Positions 6,978 through 12,901 of a stretch of 12,901 nucleotides of DNA are shown here, piece by piece. Each line of letters starts with the position of its first letter. Within the stretch, counting starts at the first letter, position 1. Source of the stretch: JBBQAA01 sp038276395. GTDB lineage: Bacteria > Actinomycetota > Thermoleophilia > Solirubrobacterales > Solirubrobacteraceae. The stretch is taken from contig JBBQAA010000071.1 in assembly GCA_038276395.1 (NCBI GenBank), positions 1 through 12,901 on the forward strand, read 5' to 3'. The notes beneath the pieces are model-generated. The model was not told the DNA's origin. It ran no database searches and saw only the letters and a program-made list of their open reading frames with translations. A program made the position numbers and the translations under genes.

Positions 6978-8795
6978 CTACGTGTCGAGCCGGCCGGCCT
7001 CGCGGGCGGCCTGCTCGGCGGCCTCGAGCTGCTCGGCGACGAGCGAGATGCCGGCGTCCCAGAAGCCCGGGTCGGCGAGGTCGAGCCCGGCGATCGCGGC
7101 GAGCTCCTCGGGCGGGCGCGAGCCGCCGGCGGAGAGCAGCTCGAGGTAGCGCGGCACGAAGCTCTCGCCCTCCTCCTCGTAACGGCGATAGACCGAGAGC
7201 GCGAGGAGCTGGCCGTAGGAGTAGGCGTAGACGTAGCCCGGCGAGGCGATGAAGTGGGGGATGTAGCTCCACCACCCGCGGTAGCCCTCGCTCAGCTCGA
7301 CGGAGTCGCCGAGGAGCTCCCGCTGGCTCTCGAGCCAGAGCTCGCAGAAGGTGTCCGGCGCGAGCTCGCCGTCCTCCCGCCGCCGCGTGTGCACGAGCTC
7401 CTCAAAGCGGTTCATCGCCGTCTGGCGGAAGACCGTGGCGATCGAGGCGTCCATCGCCTCGCCGAGCAGCGCGAGCCGGGACTCGGCGCTCCCGGACTCG
7501 GCCAGCAGCCGCCCGAAGACGATCTGCTCGCCGAAGACCGAGGCCGTCTCGGCCATCGTCAGCGGCGTCGAGTGGTGGAAGATCCCCTGCGAGGCGCCGA
7601 GCGCGGCGTGGACCCCGTGGCCGAGCTCGTGGGCCATCGTCAGCACGTCCCGCCGCCGCGCGGTGTAGTTCAGCATCACGAACGGGTGGGTGGACGGGGT
7701 CGCGTAGGAGCAGAAGGCGCCGCCGCGCTTGCCGGGACGGATCGGGGCGTCGATCCACTCCTCGGCGAAGAAGCGGCGGGTCAGCTCCCCGAGCTCGGGG
7801 GCGAAGCTCTGATAGGAGTCGAGCACGAGCTCCTTGGCCTCGTGCCACGGGACCTCGACGTCGTCGGTCTCGATCCCCGCCACGCGGTCGTAGTCGGCCA
7901 GCTTCGGCAGGCCGAGGAGCTTCGCCTTGAGCGCGTACCAGCGCTGGGGGATGTCGTTGCGCGCGCGGATGGCCGACACGAGCGCCTGCACCGACTCGTC
8001 GCTGACCTCGTTCGAGAGGTTGCGGCTGGAGATCCACGTCGGGTAGCCGCGCAGGCGGTCGTCGACCATCTTGTCCGCGAGCAGCGTGTTGAAGATGAAG
8101 GCGGGGGTCTCGAGCTCCTCGCCGAGCACGGCGCTGACCGCCTCGGCCGCGGTGCGCCGCGTCTCGCGCTCGGCGGCCTGCAGGCGGGAGAGGACGACGT
8201 CCAGGGCGAGCGGCTGCTCCTCGCCGGGGACGGGGATCGCCAGGCGCGCGGTGTGCTGCTCGAAGAGCCGCGTCCAGGCGCTGCGGCCGGTGAGCTGCTT
8301 CTCGGCGTGGATCTTCTCCTCGGGCTCGGTGAGCAGATGGGGCCGGTAGCGGCGGGCGGCGCGCAGGTGGTGGCGGCAGAAGTCGAGTCCGTCGAAGGCC
8401 AGGAGCTCCTCGGCCCGGGCGTCGGGCAGGGCCGCCCATTCGAGGTCGAAGAACAGGAGCTTCGTCTGGACCCGGGTCAGCGCCTCCTCCATCCGCTGGA
8501 GCAGGGCGCCGCGGGCGGGGGTGGTCGTGTCGACGGAGAAGGCGAGCGAGGCGTAGGTGGCGGCGCGATTGGCGCCGTCGTGGATCTCCGCGAGCGCCTC
8601 CATGGCGCGGCACAGGCCCTCGGCGTCGAGCTCGGCGACGCGGCCCGCGTGCTCGGCGGCGAAGGCCTCGGCCTGTCCGGCGACCTCGTCGAGAAGGGCG
8701 CGGGCGCCGTCCTCCCCGCCGCCGGCGACGAGCGGCTCGAGATCCCAGGCGGTCTCCAGGAGCTCCGGGTCTTCGAGGACGGCGGCGTCAGGCAC
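6978..8795 (-). CDS. M3-family (M3B) zinc oligoendopeptidase, PepF-like
   Basis: This 605-aa cytosolic metallopeptidase of the oligoendopeptidase F group cuts short peptides. The zinc motif HELGH (389-393) gives His389, catalytic Glu390 and His393. The third zinc ligand should be Glu416 in the downstream AETASVFGE block. Conserved C-terminal features include the YIPHFIASPGYVYAYSYGQ stretch (511-529), where His514 and the tyrosines typically line the substrate site. Residues 20-200 match the usual helical N-terminal lobe. Length is normal for the family and no signal peptide is present. The GTG start at 8795 is preceded 8 nt upstream by a TACCCT box, suggesting its own leaderless promoter inside the operon-like block. 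The gene lies 33 bp after the DUF1360 gene and 19 bp before the lipoprotein gene. The function of the neighbours together is not obvious; peptide turnover is a general housekeeping role. Confidence 0.95.
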   Translation of the reverse strand: MPDAAVLEDPELLETAWDLEPLVAGGGEDGARALLDEVAGQAEAFAAEHAGRVAELDAEGLCRAMEALAEIHDGANRAATYASLAFSVDTTTPARGALLQRMEEALTRVQTKLLFFDLEWAALPDARAEELLAFDGLDFCRHHLRAARRYRPHLLTEPEEKIHAEKQLTGRSAWTRLFEQHTARLAIPVPGEEQPLALDVVLSRLQAAERETRRTAAEAVSAVLGEELETPAFIFNTLLADKMVDDRLRGYPTWISSRNLSNEVSDESVQALVSAIRARNDIPQRWYALKAKLLGLPKLADYDRVAGIETDDVEVPWHEAKELVLDSYQSFAPELGELTRRFFAEEWIDAPIRPGKRGGAFCSYATPSTHPFVMLNYTARRRDVLTMAHELGHGVHAALGASQGIFHHSTPLTMAETASVFGEQIVFGRLLAESGSAESRLALLGEAMDASIATVFRQTAMNRFEELVHTRRREDGELAPDTFCELWLESQRELLGDSVELSEGYRGWWSYIPHFIASPGYVYAYSYGQLLALSVYRRYEEEGESFVPRYLELLSAGGSRPPEELAAIAGLDLADPGFWDAGISLVAEQLEAAEQAAREAGRLDT

Positions 8796-8803
8796 TCGGG
8801 CTG

Positions 8804-8809
8804 AGGGTA
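8804..8809 (-). promoter_or_regulatory. -10-like hexamer TACCCT, probable leaderless promoter of the oligoendopeptidase
   Basis: Read on the minus strand, TACCCT lies 8 nt before the GTG at 8795, the same geometry as at three other genes. It sits in the 33-bp gap after the DUF1360 stop. No good -35 is visible in the GC-rich sequence upstream. Confidence 0.4.
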
Positions 8810-8828
8810 GAGCCGCCGCCGCGCGGGC

Positions 8829-9350
8829 TCAGACCCCGGGTACGGCGCGCAGCGGCTCGCCGCGCGGCGTGGGCTGGGCGGCGCCGTCCTCTCGCGACGC
8901 GACGCTCGCGGCCGCGTAGCAGAAGCCGCTCTGCAGGAAGTCGTTGAGGCCGGCGGCGGCGAGCACGGAGATGACCGTGCGCCCGGCGGCGGGCCGCCCG
9001 ACGCGCAGCGCGACGAGGCCGAGCGCGCCCCACGTCCCGGTGCAGCGGGTGCAGGTCAGGAGCTCGCCCACGGCGTAGCGGAGGCCCCGGCCCCGCGGGC
9101 GGCGCTCCCCCTCGCCGTCCTCGGCCACGAACGGGCGCCGGAGCCAGCTGTCGACCTTCTCGTGCACGAGCGTGCGCGAGAGCGTGAAGGTGGCGAGGGC
9201 GAGCGGTGCGAGCTCCGTGGTGGCGAGTGGGTCGGTCTCGGCGTCGCGGTGGCGCGCGGCGTAGGCCAGCGTGGCGAGCAGCCCGCCGTAGGCCACCGAC
9301 AGCGCGGCGTAGTCGATGGGCTCGGTGGGGGTGTCCTCGAGGGAGCGCAT
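8829..9350 (-). CDS. DUF1360-type small membrane protein
   Basis: This 173-aa protein resembles the DUF1360 family, whose biochemical role is unknown to me. It has hydrophobic segments near 14-32, 46-60, 104-117 and 124-147. The family-like block is GELLTCTRCTGTWGALG (95-111), with a CxxC pair (Cys100, Cys103) close to a membrane segment. The earlier stretch TLSRTLVHEKVDSWLRRPF (56-74) also looks typical, ending in a charged loop (75-90) rich in Arg/Glu. The CxxC could bind metal or cycle as a disulfide, but nothing else supports either. The ATG at 9350 gives a compact protein that begins just before the first membrane segment. It is divergent from the STAS gene across 54 bp and is the first of four minus-strand genes. 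No clear Shine-Dalgarno or -10 was found for it. Confidence 0.78.
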   Translation of the reverse strand: MRSLEDTPTEPIDYAALSVAYGGLLATLAYAARHRDAETDPLATTELAPLALATFTLSRTLVHEKVDSWLRRPFVAEDGEGERRPRGRGLRYAVGELLTCTRCTGTWGALGLVALRVGRPAAGRTVISVLAAAGLNDFLQSGFCYAAASVASREDGAAQPTPRGEPLRAVPGV

Positions 9351-9390
9351 GACCGGCAACGGAAGGCTGTACCCCGGAGCAGGCCGCCTG

Positions 9391-9396
9391 TATCGT
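9391..9396 (+). promoter_or_regulatory. -10-like hexamer TATCGT, probable leaderless promoter of the STAS gene
   Basis: TATCGT fits TANNNT and lies 8 nt before the ATG at 9405, within the 54-bp divergent gap. There is no Shine-Dalgarno sequence before this ATG, which fits a leaderless message. No good -35 hexamer is seen 16-19 bp upstream. Confidence 0.42.
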
Positions 9397-9404
9397 GCGC
9401 CGCC

Positions 9405-9755
9405 ATGGACCCCCACGCCCTCGAGCTCTCGACGGAACCCCGCGGGGACGCCGTCATCGTCTCCTTCGGGGGCGAGCTCGACATCTCGAGCGCCGCCCGG
9501 GTCGAGGGCGAGCTGGCCCGGGTCGAGGCGGATGCCCCCGCCGTGCTCGTGCTCGATCTCTCCGGGCTGTCCTTCATGGACTCGACCGGCCTCCGGCTCG
9601 TGGTCGGGGCCGACCACCGCGCGCGCGAGCGCGGGGGCCGTCTGGCCGTCGTGCGCGGGTCGGACGCCGTCCAGCGCGTCTTTCGGATCACGCGCCTGGA
9701 GGATCGGCTCGAGATGGCCGACTCGGTCGCGCAGGCGGCCGGCGCGCCGGCCTAG
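9405..9755 (+). CDS. STAS-domain anti-sigma factor antagonist (SpoIIAA/RsbV-like)
   Basis: This 116-aa protein is a single STAS domain of the usual length. It starts with the beta-strand block AVIVSFGGELDISSA (16-30) and carries the phosphorylation-site motif LSFMDSTGLRLV (55-66). Ser60 aligns with the serine that anti-sigma kinases phosphorylate in SpoIIAA/RsbV. In known systems the unphosphorylated form captures the kinase/anti-sigma factor and frees the sigma factor. No RsbW/SpoIIAB-like kinase gene is in this window, so the partner must be elsewhere. The sigma-70 gene begins 113 bp downstream on the same strand, which makes a regulatory link tempting but unproven: partner-switching normally acts on SigB/SigF-type factors, while the neighbour is RpoD-like. 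The start is set by the TATCGT box 8 nt upstream and by the domain boundary. The last codons overlap a 16-bp palindrome. Confidence 0.92.
   Translation: MDPHALELSTEPRGDAVIVSFGGELDISSAARVEGELARVEADAPAVLVLDLSGLSFMDSTGLRLVVGADHRARERGGRLAVVRGSDAVQRVFRITRLEDRLEMADSVAQAAGAPA
9737..9752 (+). terminator. 16-bp perfect palindrome at the 3' end of the STAS gene
   Basis: GGCCGGCGCGCCGGCC is a perfect palindrome. As RNA it can fold with a 6-bp all-GC stem and a CGCG loop, immediately before the STAS stop codon. No T-run follows. It may act as a weak terminator or attenuator between the STAS and sigma genes, a DNA-binding site, or simply reflect Ala/Gly/Pro codons. Confidence 0.25.
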
Positions 9756-9868
9756 CCCATCTCTCCGCTCCGGCTGCGTACCTGCGCGGGCGATCGCCTG
9801 AGCTCCGGTCGGTCGGGCTGGACGCATGGCGTTTCAAGACGGCCGCGAGCGGCGAACCTTTCAGGTGG
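9756..9868. other. Gap between the STAS and sigma-factor genes
   Basis: No gene is visible in these 113 bp. They contain a 10-bp palindrome (GGCGATCGCC, 9789-9798) but no TANNNT box at leaderless distance from the sigma ATG. The only purine-rich stretch (AGGTGG, 9863-9868) abuts the ATG with no spacer, so it is a poor ribosome-binding site. How the sigma gene is expressed is unclear. Confidence 0.4.
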
Positions 9869-10930
9869 ATGGAGGAGCGCACGTTCGAGACCGCACTCGC
9901 GACGCTCATCGAGCGCGGGGAGGAGCGCGGGTCGGTCGATCTGACCGAGATCGAGAGCCTCGCGGAGGAGCTCGGGCTCGCCGAGGACGATCTGGCGGCG
10001 CTGATCGAGCGCGCCGAGGCAAGCGGCCTCGACCTGCGTGAGGACGATCCCCGCGCGGCGAGCGCCGCGACGGAGGGCACGCGCTACGCGAACGCCGGTC
10101 TCGCCGAGACCACGACGGACGCCCTCCAGCTGTTCTTGAACGCCGCCAGCCGCTGGACGCTGCTCACCCCCGCGGAGGAGATCGCGCTGGCCAAGCGCGT
10201 CGAGCGCGGGGACCAGCGGGCCAAGGAGCGGATGGTCAACGCGAACCTCCGCCTCGTCGTCTCGATCGCCAAGCGCTTCCAGGGCCACGACCTCTCCCTC
10301 CTCGACCTGATCCAGGAGGGCACGCTCGGGCTCATCCGCGCGGTCGAGAAGTTCGACTGGCGCAAGGGCTTTCGCTTCTCCACCTACGCCACCTGGTGGA
10401 TCCGCCAGGGCGTCGAGCGCGGCATCCAGACCAAGGCGCGGACGATCCGCCTGCCCGTCAACGTGCTCGAGCGCCAGCGGAAGATCGCGCGCGCCGAGCG
10501 CGAGCTGCAGCGTGCGCTCGAGCGGGAGCCGACCGACGAGGAGATCGCCGAGCGCCTGGCCATCTCGCTGCGCCACGTCGCTGAGGCGCGCTCGGCCTCG
10601 CGCGCGGTGACGAGCCTCGACCGGCCCGTGGGCGACGACCTCGACTCCTCGCTCGGCGACCTCATGCCCTCGGGCGAAGAGCCCCCGGCCGACGAGGTCC
10701 AGGCCGAGCTCGACCGCGCCGTGCTCCGCCTCGCCATCGCTGACCTGCCCGAACGCGAGCGGGAGGTCGTCATCCGTCGCTACGGCCTCACGGGGGAGGA
10801 GCCCCAGGCGCTGCGCGAGATCGGCCGCCACCTGGGGATCACCCAGGAGCGCGTGCGCCAGATCGAGTCGCGCGCGCTCGACCGCCTGGCCCACCGCCAG
10901 GAGATCGCGGCGCTGCACGAGGCCGCCTGA
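9869..10930 (+). CDS. RNA polymerase sigma-70 family factor (RpoD-like, group 1/2)
   Basis: This 353-aa factor directs RNA polymerase to promoters. Residues 5-58 resemble sigma region 1.1. Region 1.2 lies near 82-115, region 2 at about 123-196 (NLRLVVSIAKRF, DLIQEGTLGLIRAVEKFD, FSTYATWWIRQ), region 3 near 200-275 and region 4 at about 285-347 (LPEREREVVIRRYGL then REIGRHLGITQERVRQIESRAL). The melting aromatics Tyr173, Trp176 and Trp177 and the -10-contact Gln180 are kept. At the E. coli T440 position there is Glu183, and at the R584 position (-35 recognition helix) Gln326. The large non-conserved insert of enterobacterial RpoD is absent, so the protein is short for a principal factor; a group 2 alternative factor is likely. 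The ATG at 9869 is the only sensible start after the upstream gap. The arginase-like gene follows within 25 bp. Confidence 0.95.
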   Translation: MEERTFETALATLIERGEERGSVDLTEIESLAEELGLAEDDLAALIERAEASGLDLREDDPRAASAATEGTRYANAGLAETTTDALQLFLNAASRWTLLTPAEEIALAKRVERGDQRAKERMVNANLRLVVSIAKRFQGHDLSLLDLIQEGTLGLIRAVEKFDWRKGFRFSTYATWWIRQGVERGIQTKARTIRLPVNVLERQRKIARAERELQRALEREPTDEEIAERLAISLRHVAEARSASRAVTSLDRPVGDDLDSSLGDLMPSGEEPPADEVQAELDRAVLRLAIADLPEREREVVIRRYGLTGEEPQALREIGRHLGITQERVRQIESRALDRLAHRQEIAALHEAA

Positions 10931-10955
10931 GCCGCTGGCTCTCCGCCTCCTCACG

Positions 10956-11759
10956 GTGCCCTACCACCTCGGCCATGAGGGGGCCGGGATGGGCGCGGGT
11001 CCGGAGGCGATCCTCGCGGCCACGGAGGGCTCTCTCGGCGCGGCCGAGCGGATCCGGCGGGACGGGCCGGAGGAGCCGCAGATCGGCGCCTGCTTCTCCC
11101 TGAACCGGGCGCTCGCCGAGGCGGTTCGCGCCGGGGCTCGCGACGGCCGGACCCCGGTCGTGCTCGCCGGCAACTGCCATTCGGCACAGGGCACGGTGGC
11201 GGGCCTCGCGCAGGCCGAGGGCGTCGGGGTCGTCTGGTTCGACGCCCACGCCGATTTCAACACGCCGGAGACGACCGAGAGCGGCTTCTTCGACGGCTGT
11301 GCGCTCTCAATCCTCACCGGCGACTGCTTCACCACGCTGGCCCGCGGCGTGGCGGGCCACGTGCCCGTCCTGAGTGAGCGGGTCGTGCTCGTCGGCGTCC
11401 GCGACGTCGACGCGGGGGAGGAGGAGCGCCTGCGGCACTCGCAGATCGCGCGGGTCCCGGCGCACGGACCGGCGGGCGAGCTCGCGGCCGCGCTCGACGC
11501 GCTCGCGGGGCGCGTCCCCGCCGCCTACGTCCATCTCGACCTTGACGTGCTCGACCCCGCGGAGGGGCGGGCGAACCCCTACGCGACAGCGGGCGGCATG
11601 TCGCTCGGCGACCTGCGCGCCGCCCTGGCCGCCGTCGCCGAGCGCTTCGAGATCCGCGCCGCCGCGCTCACGGCCTACGACCCGGCCGAGGATCCGGAAG
11701 GCCGGATCGCCCGCGCCGCGGTCGTCCTGCTCGAGGACCTGGCGCGGGCGACGTCGTAG
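10956..11759 (+). CDS. Arginase/ureohydrolase-fold metallohydrolase
   Basis: This 267-aa protein belongs to the arginase/agmatinase/formiminoglutamase superfamily, which hydrolyses guanidino or related amide groups with a two-manganese centre. All six expected metal ligands are present: His75 in GNCHSAQG, Asp96, His98 and Asp100 in WFDAHADFNTP, and Asp195 and Asp197 in HLDLDVLDP. The first motif is GNCHS where arginases usually have GGDHS. The N-terminus runs VPYHLGHEGAGMGAGPE, a standard start of this fold. The substrate cannot be named, since specificity loops differ from classical arginase and no urea-cycle or agmatine genes are nearby. The GTG at 10956 is the first conventional start but falls inside the first beta strand. 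A CTG at 10935, in frame and 4 nt after the sigma stop, would restore that strand (ALRLLTVPYHLG). Co-transcription with the sigma gene is likely from the short gap. Confidence 0.85.
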   Translation: MPYHLGHEGAGMGAGPEAILAATEGSLGAAERIRRDGPEEPQIGACFSLNRALAEAVRAGARDGRTPVVLAGNCHSAQGTVAGLAQAEGVGVVWFDAHADFNTPETTESGFFDGCALSILTGDCFTTLARGVAGHVPVLSERVVLVGVRDVDAGEEERLRHSQIARVPAHGPAGELAAALDALAGRVPAAYVHLDLDVLDPAEGRANPYATAGGMSLGDLRAALAAVAERFEIRAAALTAYDPAEDPEGRIARAAVVLLEDLARATS

Positions 11760-11794
11760 CCGCGCCTACCTGCGAGCCCGCCCGGGGCCGCGGT

Positions 11795-11800
11795 TAGCCT
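11795..11800 (+). promoter_or_regulatory. -10-like hexamer TAGCCT, probable leaderless promoter
   Basis: TAGCCT fits TANNNT and lies 7 nt before the ATG at 11808, in the 48-bp gap after the arginase-like gene. There is no Shine-Dalgarno sequence between box and start. No strong -35 is evident. Confidence 0.4.
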
Positions 11801-11807
11801 CCCGGCC

Positions 11808-12901
11808 ATGCGACGGCGTGTCCTGGTCCTCGCCGTCCTGGCGCTCGCGGCGCTGCCCGCCGCCGCGCGCGCTGCGCTACCGCGGCTCGTGGCCACGGGG
11901 ACGGGCGGCTACGCCTGGGCCGGGGCCGGCGTGGCCCAGGCGCTCCTGCCGCGCCGCGGTTCCCACACGGCGCTCGTGCGCCTGCTCCACCCCGACGGGA
12001 CGAGCACCCTCGTCGCGCGGCCGGTGCTGCCGCCGGGCGCCGCGACCGGGGCGGCGATCGACGGCTCGGCGACGGGCGTCCTCGCCTTCTTCGGCACGGT
12101 CAACGACACGGCCTCGGACGGCGTGCAGCTCGCCGGGCCGCTCTCCGGGCCCCTGACGCCGTTCGAGCAGCTCGCGCCGGGCGCCTACGACTCGGGCTGG
12201 CTCCTGTCGGGCGGCACCGTCTTTGCGCTGCGCCAGCGCCCCGGACCGACGAGCTCTGCGACGGCCGGCTCGCTCGCCGCCTTCGACCTCGGCGGGCAGC
12301 TCGTGGCCGAGCGCCTCCTGGCCGCGCCCGCCGGCCAGGAGCCGCGCGAGTTCCGCCTGCAGGGCACGACCCGTGCGGTGCTCTACGCGTCGATCGACGG
12401 CGGCTGCCGGGCCGAGGCCGTGGTGCTCGACGGCTCGGGTCCGGCCGTGCGCATCCCCGCCGGGCGCCAGGGCTCCTACTGCCGCCCGGAGTGGACGGAC
12501 TGGCAGGTGCAGGCCGACGGCAAGCTCGCCGCCGTCGATCGTCGGCCCTACGCGGAGACGGGAACGCTGTCCTGGTACGGGACGGACGGCGCCCGCCACC
12601 GGGTGCCGGGACGGATCGGCGCGGGGGTGCCGGGGCTCGGGTTCGCGGGCGACCGCCTGCTCTTCGCGCGCGCGGTCGGCCCCGGCCGGACCGACCTCGT
12701 CGTGCGCACGCTCGCCGGCGCGGAACGCGTGCTCGCCCATTTCGACGCCGCCGCCGCCGCGGGGGCGCTCGAGGACTTCGACGGCACCCGCGCGCTGTGG
12801 AGCACCGAGCGCTGCGACGCACCCGCGCGCGTGTGGAGCGTCGACGTCCGCTCGGGCACGGCCGCGCCGGCGCCCCGGCCCGCCATCTGCGCGCTCGGCG
12901 A
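11808..12901 (+). CDS. Secreted protein of unknown family, probable beta-propeller (partial, runs off the window)
   Basis: The frame is open from the ATG at 11808 through the last base, giving 364 residues with no stop, so the 3' end is missing. The N-terminus is a clear signal peptide: MRRR, a hydrophobic core (5-16) and a likely cut after ARA (20-22). The mature part shows repeated short strand pairs, each with a Gly/Asp turn and hydrophobic strand, near 86-96, 133-142, 188-206, 232-244, 277-290 and 323-333. This resembles a TolB- or WD-like propeller, but I recognise no family. Four cysteines (200, 225, 336, 361) could form two disulfides, consistent with export. Third codon positions are strongly G/C throughout, supporting this strand over the long opposite-strand frame. 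The TAGCCT box 7 nt before the ATG supports the start. No lipobox is seen, so release or anchoring by the missing C-terminus are both possible. Confidence 0.75.
   Translation, partial: MRRRVLVLAVLALAALPAAARAALPRLVATGTGGYAWAGAGVAQALLPRRGSHTALVRLLHPDGTSTLVARPVLPPGAATGAAIDGSATGVLAFFGTVNDTASDGVQLAGPLSGPLTPFEQLAPGAYDSGWLLSGGTVFALRQRPGPTSSATAGSLAAFDLGGQLVAERLLAAPAGQEPREFRLQGTTRAVLYASIDGGCRAEAVVLDGSGPAVRIPAGRQGSYCRPEWTDWQVQADGKLAAVDRRPYAETGTLSWYGTDGARHRVPGRIGAGVPGLGFAGDRLLFARAVGPGRTDLVVRTLAGAERVLAHFDAAAAAGALEDFDGTRALWSTERCDAPARVWSVDVRSGTAAPAPRPAICALG

Noticed and set aside
6894..8804. A 636-codon open frame on the plus strand opposite the oligoendopeptidase
   Set aside because: Low-complexity Gly/Ala/Arg/Glu composition with no domain. 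The minus strand there encodes a full M3 peptidase with HELGH. Long antisense frames are expected at this GC content.
9789..9798. GCGATCGC-containing palindrome, recalling the HIP1 repeat of cyanobacteria
   Set aside because: I noticed only this copy and the rest of the window gives no cyanobacterial signal. It is probably chance, though I mention it with the junction palindromes.
9752..10954. A 400-codon open frame on the minus strand opposite the sigma gene
   Set aside because: The plus strand encodes a complete sigma-70 factor here. The antisense product is low-complexity without motifs.
11741..11766. 7-bp inverted repeat (GGCGCGG/CCGCGCC) around the arginase-like stop codon
   Set aside because: The 12-nt loop and missing T-run make it weak, and most of the left arm is coding. 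Short GC repeats like this are frequent by chance here.
11877..12740. A 287-codon open frame on the minus strand near the right end
   Set aside because: The plus-strand frame from 11808 is longer, has a signal peptide and the expected third-position G/C bias. The minus frame looks like its antisense shadow.

Overview
The window is very GC-rich, gene-dense bacterial chromosome. Codon third positions are almost all G or C, starts are often GTG, and intergenic gaps are short. It carries a sigma-70 family factor next to a STAS anti-anti-sigma protein, a DUF1360-type protein, and apparent leaderless promoters (TANNNT 7-8 nt before the start codon). Together these suggest a high-GC actinobacterium, possibly of the Thermoleophilia/Solirubrobacterales type. 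That placement is an inference from style and gene content. I see no rRNA, tRNA, CRISPR array, insertion sequence, phage gene or obvious horizontally acquired block.

Layout. (1) 29-1966, plus: a complete ABC exporter half-transporter, followed by a 207-bp gap with a GC-rich hairpin and a C/T-rich tract. (2) 2174-4581, plus: an MBOAT acyltransferase and an SGNH/GDSL-type protein overlapping as ATGA. This looks like a two-gene cassette for O-acylating a cell-surface or exported glycan. (3) 4590-9350, minus: four genes read right to left, namely a DUF1360-type membrane protein, an M3-family oligoendopeptidase, a PQQ-like beta-propeller lipoprotein and a YbjT/NmrA-like NAD(P)-binding protein. The last two overlap as GTGA. 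This block converges on the acyltransferase cassette with only 8 bp between stop codons. (4) 9405-10930, plus: a STAS-domain anti-sigma antagonist and a 353-aa sigma-70 factor, divergent from the DUF1360 gene. (5) 10956-11759, plus: an arginase/ureohydrolase-fold enzyme just behind the sigma gene. (6) 11808 to the window edge, plus: a secreted, probably beta-propeller protein with no recognised family, cut off by the window end.

The clearest functional units are the MBOAT/SGNH pair and the STAS/sigma pair. The sigma factor keeps the RpoD-type architecture but differs at two positions that normally read promoter DNA (the E. coli T440 and R584 equivalents), which would fit an alternative promoter preference. 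Four genes share a -10-like hexamer at a fixed distance from the start codon, which points to leaderless transcripts. I do not see a clear, wholly new multi-gene defence or mobile system. The least-explained items are the secreted protein at the right end, the sigma factor's recognition residues, and the start of the arginase-fold gene.
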